NCBI RefSeq assembly: GCF_001650495.1
Contig: NZ_LWCS01000041.1
Location: 1-44,697 of the forward strand
Source of the DNA: Mycolicibacterium iranicum
Lineage (GTDB): Bacteria; Actinomycetota; Actinomycetes; Mycobacteriales; Mycobacteriaceae
DNA length: 44,697 bases
Reading direction: 5' to 3'
Below are positions 40,832 through 44,697 of the stretch, piece after piece. The notes under the pieces were generated by a model that was given only the letters and a program-made list of their open reading frames with translations, did no database searches and was not told where the DNA came from. Made by a program: the position numbers and the translations under genes. Position 1 is the stretch's first letter, and every line of letters starts with the position of its first letter.

Positions 40832-41308
40832 ATGCGGATGTCGGCCAAGGCGGAGTACGCCGTCCGGGCGATGGTCCAGCTCGCGACGGTGGACGACGGT
40901 ACCCTGGTCAAGACCGACGACCTGGCCAAAGCCCAGGGCATACCGCCGCAATTTCTCGTCGACATCCTCTCCGACCTGCGCACCGACCGGCTGGTTCGCA
41001 GTCACCGCGGACGCGAGGGCGGCTACGAACTGGCCAGGCCCGCGGCTGACATCAGCGTCGCCGATGTGCTGCGCTGCATCGACGGACCGCTGGCCAGCGT
41101 GCGCGACATCGGTCTCGGCGATCTCCCGTACTCCGGGCCGACGGCCGCGCTGACAGATGTGTGGCGGGCGCTGCGCGCGAGCATGCGCTCCGTCCTGGAG
41201 GAGACGAGCCTCGCCGACGTCGCGTCGGGTGAATTGCCCCACCACGTTCGCGCCATGGCCGATGACTACCGCAGGCAGGAAGAGGCGCGCGGTCACTCGA
41301 TCAGCTAG
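40832..41308 (+). CDS. Rrf2-family transcriptional regulator (Rv1287 type)
   Basis: 158 residues starting MRMSAKAEYAVRAMVQLA, the Rrf2 winged-helix domain with recognition region GIPPQFLVDILSDLRTDRLVRS and wing GREGGYELARP. It lacks the three clustered cysteines that bind a [2Fe-2S] cluster in IscR/NsrR, so it is more like CymR-type members, which sense the cysteine synthesis state. From memory it is a close match to M. tuberculosis Rv1287, next to cysN there. I infer control of the cys operon through the palindrome at 36507-36529. Confidence 0.88.
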   Translation: MRMSAKAEYAVRAMVQLATVDDGTLVKTDDLAKAQGIPPQFLVDILSDLRTDRLVRSHRGREGGYELARPAADISVADVLRCIDGPLASVRDIGLGDLPYSGPTAALTDVWRALRASMRSVLEETSLADVASGELPHHVRAMADDYRRQEEARGHSIS

Positions 41309-41332
41309 GACCCGGATCCGTACGGCCGGGTC
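41309..41332 (+). terminator. Terminator-like hairpin after the Rrf2 gene
   Basis: GACCCGG (41309-41315) and CCGGGTC (41326-41332) pair perfectly around a 10-base loop, directly after the stop codon. No U-tract follows. Confidence 0.5.
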
Positions 41333-41411
41333 AGGTCCCCCGAGGATAGAACCGGCGAGGGCTGCCGTTCCAGCAAGATGTTGACCTTGATCATGCTACG
41401 AAAGGCACGTG

Positions 41412-42431
41412 ATGTTCGACCTGCGCGAACTCAGCACACCACTACTTGCCGCCCCGATGGCCGGTGGGCCGTCGACGCCTGAGCTCGCCGCGGCGGTGTC
41501 GAATGCGGGCGGGCTCGGCTTCATCGCCGCCGGATACCTCACCGCGGACGCGTTCGCCGAGCGGCTGCTGGCCGCCCAGAAGCTCACCTCAGCGCCCGTC
41601 GCGGCGAATCTCTTTGTGCCCCAGCCAAGTGCGGCCACACCGGAGGCGATCACGGCATACGCCGCGGCGCTGGAATCGGAAGCCCAGCGCTACGGGGTCA
41701 GCCTGGGCGCACCACGATTCGACGACGACCACTGGGCCGCCAAGCTCGACGTCGTGCTCGACCTGCGGCCTGCCGTGGTTTCGTTCACCTTCGGCCTGCC
41801 CAGCGCTGAAGAGCGACGCCGCCTCACCGACGCCGGCATCGCGACCGCAGGCACCGTCACCACGCTGAACGAGGCGCGTGCCGCATCGGACGTCGGCGTC
41901 GACGTCCTCGTTGCACAGGGTCCGTCGGCGGGTGGACACCGCGGCACCTTCGACGCCACCGCTGCGCCGTCGGAGGAGTCGCTGGACGACCTACTTGCCG
42001 CGCTCACCGCCAACCTCGACCTACCGGTCGTCGCGGCGGGTGGACTGATGACCGCCGGTGATGTCGGCGGGGTGCGGCGCGCAGGAGCGGTGGCCGCGCA
42101 ACTCGGAACGGCGTTCCTGCTCGCCGACGAGGCGGGGAGCAGCCCCGTCCACCGCGCCGCACTTCAGGATCCCCAGTTCACCGAAACCGCCGTCACCCGA
42201 GCGTTTTCCGGTCGCTATGCGCGCGGTCTGCGCAATCGGTTCATCGTCGAGCATGAAGCCGACGCGCCGTTCGGCTACCCCGAGGTGCATTACATGACCA
42301 GCCCGGTGCGAACGGCATCGGTGCGTGCGGGCGATCCGCATGCGGTGAATGTGTGGGCGGGAACGGGCTTCCGGAAAGCGGGCACCGGTTCGGCGGCAGA
42401 CATCATCGCCACCTTGGTCGGCGGGGATTGA
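41412..42431 (+). CDS. Nitronate monooxygenase (2-nitropropane dioxygenase family)
   Basis: 339 residues of the FMN-dependent TIM-barrel family. Motifs: PLLAAPMAGGPSTPELAAAV at the start, the catalytic-histidine motif AQGPSAGGHRGTF and the FMN-phosphate loop VVAAGGLMTAGDVGG. Such enzymes oxidise alkyl nitronates, including the toxin propionate 3-nitronate. ATG 41412 has AAAGG 7-11 bases upstream; GTG 41409 is less well spaced. Its TGA shares one base with the next start (TGATG), so it is coupled to the amine oxidase. Confidence 0.9.
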   Translation: MFDLRELSTPLLAAPMAGGPSTPELAAAVSNAGGLGFIAAGYLTADAFAERLLAAQKLTSAPVAANLFVPQPSAATPEAITAYAAALESEAQRYGVSLGAPRFDDDHWAAKLDVVLDLRPAVVSFTFGLPSAEERRRLTDAGIATAGTVTTLNEARAASDVGVDVLVAQGPSAGGHRGTFDATAAPSEESLDDLLAALTANLDLPVVAAGGLMTAGDVGGVRRAGAVAAQLGTAFLLADEAGSSPVHRAALQDPQFTETAVTRAFSGRYARGLRNRFIVEHEADAPFGYPEVHYMTSPVRTASVRAGDPHAVNVWAGTGFRKAGTGSAADIIATLVGGD

Positions 42432-43777
42432 TGAGTGCGATGACGCGGCGGCAGTTCACGCTGGGACTCGGCGCGATGGCTGCCGCCCCGCTGCTTGCGT
42501 CCTGTGGTGACGGCGGCGGGGACGATGTGGCCGGCCAGCATGTCATCGTGGTGGGCGCCGGGATCTCGGGGTTGAGCGCGGCGCGGCGCCTGGCCGACTC
42601 CGGGGTGAGGGTCACCGTGCTCGAAGCCCGTCAACGCATCGGCGGTCGAACATGGACGGACACCTCACTCGGGCTGCCCATCGACCTGGGCGGCGCATGG
42701 ATTCACGGCCCTGAAGGCAACCCGCTGACAGAACTCGCCGCGCAGGTCGGGGCGCGCACCGTCGAGACCGACTTCGAGGACACCGTCGTGCTCCAGGACG
42801 GGGCAGTGGTCGACCCGGTATCGGTGGACGCGGCAGGCCAGGAGTGGTTGCAGATACTCGACGCCATCGAGGGCATGACCGCACGTGCAGGCCTCGACAC
42901 ATCGCTGGCCGACGGATTCGCGCAGACCGGCGCAGACTTCGACGATCCGCTGATGCAGTGGATCGTCGACGGGGCGATCGGCGCCGAGTACGCGGCCGAC
43001 CCCGACGAACTGTCGTTGCGCTGGTTCGGTAACGAAGGCGAATTCGGCGGTGGCGATCTGATCCTGCCCGGCGGGTACCGGCAGATCATCGATCACGTCG
43101 CACGAGATCTGACGATCGAGCTCGGCGCCGAGGTGACGAGCATCGCCTACGGCGATTCGGGAGTCACGGCCGGAACGGCGCAGGGGAACGTCGAAGGTGA
43201 TCGCGTGATCGTCACCGTCCCGCTGGGTGTTCTCAAAGCCGGCACGATCGTTTTCGACCCCCCGCTGCCGCAGGCCAAGGTCGATGCGATTCAACGGTTG
43301 GGCTTCGGTGTGCTCGACAAGGTGGTGCTCACATTCGAGGAGCCGTTCTGGATCGAGCAGTTCGGTGCGCGATCCGACATGATCAGCCTCGCAGGCAAGG
43401 ACCAGCCGGCGTCAGATCTGGTCAACGGGATGCGGTTCGCCGATGCTCCGGTGCTGATCGGTTTGCGCGGAGCAGCCAACGCCCGGACCCGTGAGGCTAA
43501 TTCGGACGAGGAGTCGGTGGCTCAGCTCGTCGCAGCCCTGCGGGCGCCTCAGCCGACCGGTTTCCTCGTGACCCGATGGGCCGCCGACCCGTACGCCCGC
43601 GGCTCCTACAGCTTCCTGGCCGTCGGGTCGAGTCCCGACGACCAGGAGGCGCTGGCCGAGCCGGTCGGCGAGAGGCTCGGCTTCGCCGGTGAGGCGACCA
43701 ATCCCGAGTACTTCGCCACCGTCCACGGGGCATACCTCAGTGGATTGCGGGAAGCCGACCGAATCCTCGGGGCCTGA
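42431..43777 (+). CDS. Flavin amine oxidase, Tat-exported lipoprotein
   Basis: 448 residues. The N-terminus MSAMTRRQFTLGLGAMAAAP has a twin-arginine motif (TRRQFTL) followed by lipobox LASC (Cys25), so the folded FAD protein is probably exported by Tat and lipid-anchored. FAD-binding GAGISG is at residues 42-47, followed by VTVLEARQRIGGRTWT; the C-terminal GEATNPEYFATVHGAYLSG is typical of monoamine/polyamine oxidases. It oxidises an amine with release of an aldehyde, ammonia and hydrogen peroxide; the substrate is unknown. Coupled to the nitronate monooxygenase gene. Confidence 0.9.
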   Translation: MSAMTRRQFTLGLGAMAAAPLLASCGDGGGDDVAGQHVIVVGAGISGLSAARRLADSGVRVTVLEARQRIGGRTWTDTSLGLPIDLGGAWIHGPEGNPLTELAAQVGARTVETDFEDTVVLQDGAVVDPVSVDAAGQEWLQILDAIEGMTARAGLDTSLADGFAQTGADFDDPLMQWIVDGAIGAEYAADPDELSLRWFGNEGEFGGGDLILPGGYRQIIDHVARDLTIELGAEVTSIAYGDSGVTAGTAQGNVEGDRVIVTVPLGVLKAGTIVFDPPLPQAKVDAIQRLGFGVLDKVVLTFEEPFWIEQFGARSDMISLAGKDQPASDLVNGMRFADAPVLIGLRGAANARTREANSDEESVAQLVAALRAPQPTGFLVTRWAADPYARGSYSFLAVGSSPDDQEALAEPVGERLGFAGEATNPEYFATVHGAYLSGLREADRILGA

Positions 43778-43778
43778 C

Positions 43779-43843
43779 CCGCCGAAACTGCATTCCATGC
43801 GGCCCTTTCGGCGAAATGTGCGCATGGAATGCAGTTTCGGCGG
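43779..43843. terminator. Hairpin, family B, filling the gap between two convergent genes
   Basis: Perfect 23-base inverted arms at 43779-43801 and 43821-43843 (core ACTGCATTCCATGCG) around a 19-base loop. It occupies the whole gap between the amine oxidase stop (43777) and the next gene's stop (43844), so it is placed as a two-way terminator. It shares its core with the hairpin at 40066-40130. Confidence 0.75.
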
Positions 43844-44697
43844 CTAGCCCGACTGATTGACGACGACGTCGCCGGTCTCGGCCCGGGCCGTGATCACCGC
43901 CGCCGCATTCGCGCGGTCCCTGGTCTGCGGCACCTCGACGACTGCCGAGCTACCCGGCAGCGCCGTCGTGGCGTCGACGAAGTACGGCCCCGGCGGCGGC
44001 AGCGAGATCACGACATCGCCCTGTTCGGTTGTGGCATCGACGGTTTGGGGCGGTTCGACGAAGTCGACGCTGACGTCGCCGGTGGTGGTGGTCGCACGGA
44101 ACGACTCAGTGACCGCAATGGGTTCGCGCGTGGTGACATCGCCATGCTCACTGGTGATCTCGACCCGTCGTGCCGAGCCGCTGAGAACGACGGCACCCTC
44201 CACCGTGCGCGCCGTCAACTGGTCGATGTCGGCCTGGGCGAACAGGACACCCATCTCCTGCTGGGTGGTCACCGAGACTCTGCGGGCAAGCTCCGGGGGC
44301 AACACCACGGTGATCTCGCTGGCCCTGCCCCACCGCAGAAACTCCGAGGCTTCGCCGTCGATGGTCACCCTCGCTGTGGTGCCGTCGGCGGTGACCGCCA
44401 GTGGATCAGAGCCCGCCCTGGTGGAATTCACCATGCGCATGTCCACACGCGGTTCTCGAACCTCACGGTCGACGGTGATGCGCACGGCTGCGGGTACCGA
44501 CCCCGTGTCGACGGTCACCGAGGTGAGCGTGTTCGGAAGTGCCATCGAATCTTTGACGACCCGGAATGTGCTGACACCCCATGCCGCCGTGCCCAGCGAC
44601 ACCACGACGGCGATCAGCAGGGCGGTGGCGGCGATGATGAGCAGCACGCGGAACGCGCTGCGTCCGCCGGGGGACAGCGGAGGCGGCGCGTTCCGCG
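43844..44697 (-). CDS. Membrane-anchored DUF4097-like beta-rich protein, 5' end missing
   Basis: The frame is open to the window edge, so the start lies outside. Visible: a Pro-rich cytoplasmic piece (NAPPPLSPGGRSAFR), one membrane helix (VLLIIAATALLIAVVVSLG) and an exported domain of repeated beta strands (VRITVDREVREPRVDM, VEITSEHGDVTTREP, FRATTTTGDVSVDF, VDATTEQGDVVISL, ITARAETGDVVVNQ). The recurring T-x-x-G-D-V-x-V pattern is that of DUF4097/putative adhesin beta-helix domains. A GTG at 44647 is in frame but falls inside the helix and is not the start. Function unknown. Confidence 0.8.
   Translation of the reverse strand, partial: RNAPPPLSPGGRSAFRVLLIIAATALLIAVVVSLGTAAWGVSTFRVVKDSMALPNTLTSVTVDTGSVPAAVRITVDREVREPRVDMRMVNSTRAGSDPLAVTADGTTARVTIDGEASEFLRWGRASEITVVLPPELARRVSVTTQQEMGVLFAQADIDQLTARTVEGAVVLSGSARRVEITSEHGDVTTREPIAVTESFRATTTTGDVSVDFVEPPQTVDATTEQGDVVISLPPPGPYFVDATTALPGSSAVVEVPQTRDRANAAAVITARAETGDVVVNQSG

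Noticed and set aside
1..44697. Search for tRNA, rRNA, riboswitch, CRISPR, insertion sequence, phage or toxin-antitoxin pair
   Set aside because: No characteristic cloverleaf, terminal repeats, transposase or integrase motifs, or paired small toxin-antitoxin genes were found by eye; a covariance-model search would be needed to exclude small RNAs.

Overview
The window is high-GC actinobacterial DNA and almost certainly comes from a mycobacterium, probably a fast-growing Mycolicibacterium-type species. The main evidence is gene order. From memory, M. tuberculosis carries Rv1272c-Rv1273c (ABC exporter), lprB, lprC, a SixA-like phosphatase, an SbcD/SbcC pair, oppA-oppD-oppC-oppB (Rv1280c-Rv1283c), cysD-cysN (Rv1285-Rv1286) and the Rrf2 regulator Rv1287 in this order. 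The same backbone is seen here, with insertions and replacements. DUF3558 lipoproteins, a 13E12-type DUF222/HNH protein, a TrcR/TrcS pair and promoters with a TANNNT -10 box 6-7 nt before the start codon also fit a mycobacterium. I cannot name the species.

Layout. 1-938: the end of a DUF222/HNH protein and a 64-residue orphan ORF. 947-4261: a copper module. A CopZ-like chaperone, a 53-residue membrane protein and a Cu(I)-ATPase run leftward, a DUF305 lipoprotein runs rightward, and a RicR/CsoR-type palindrome lies between them. 4272-6604: dtd, an AIM24 protein, a small membrane protein, and a ribbon-helix-helix-like protein preceded by three octamer repeats. 6601-8763: an orphan molybdopterin oxidoreductase. 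8830-19492: heterodimeric ABC exporter, lprB/lprC, SixA-like phosphatase, sbcD/sbcC and an alpha/beta hydrolase. 19482-24961: the Opp peptide importer (transcribed oppB, oppC, oppD, oppA), preceded by a 9-codon upstream ORF that overlaps the oppB start. 24989-33158: a membrane protein divergent from a five-gene rightward run, trcR, trcS, GT39, GT2-GtrA, GT39. 33407-36439: a secreted 1010-residue protein with an acidic stalk, an Ig/cadherin-like domain, a YVTN beta-propeller and a C-terminal region resembling aerolysin-type pore formers. 36498-41308: sulfate assimilation (15-codon upstream ORF, cysD, cysNC, cysQ), an isochorismatase-like hydrolase and the Rrf2 regulator. 41412-44697: nitronate monooxygenase, a Tat lipoprotein amine oxidase, and a truncated membrane-anchored DUF4097-like protein.

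How the parts work together. The copper genes form a divergent unit with one operator. The cys genes activate sulfate to APS and PAPS, and CysQ removes the PAP by-product; the Rrf2 protein is the obvious local regulator candidate. The trcRS operon probably controls envelope glycosylation genes. It lies just upstream of a beta-propeller protein, which matters because M. tuberculosis TrcR is known to regulate the beta-propeller gene Rv1057. No tRNA, rRNA, CRISPR array, insertion sequence or phage gene was recognised. No gene-free stretch exceeds 300 bases; the largest is 33159-33406, which holds a hairpin and a 7-1-7 palindrome.

The observations most worth follow-up are the propeller/pore-former-like surface protein and its TrcRS neighbourhood, the two coupled upstream ORFs before oppB and cysD, the octamer repeats before the RHH-like gene, and two families of intergenic hairpins, one of which overlaps the start regions of two unrelated genes.
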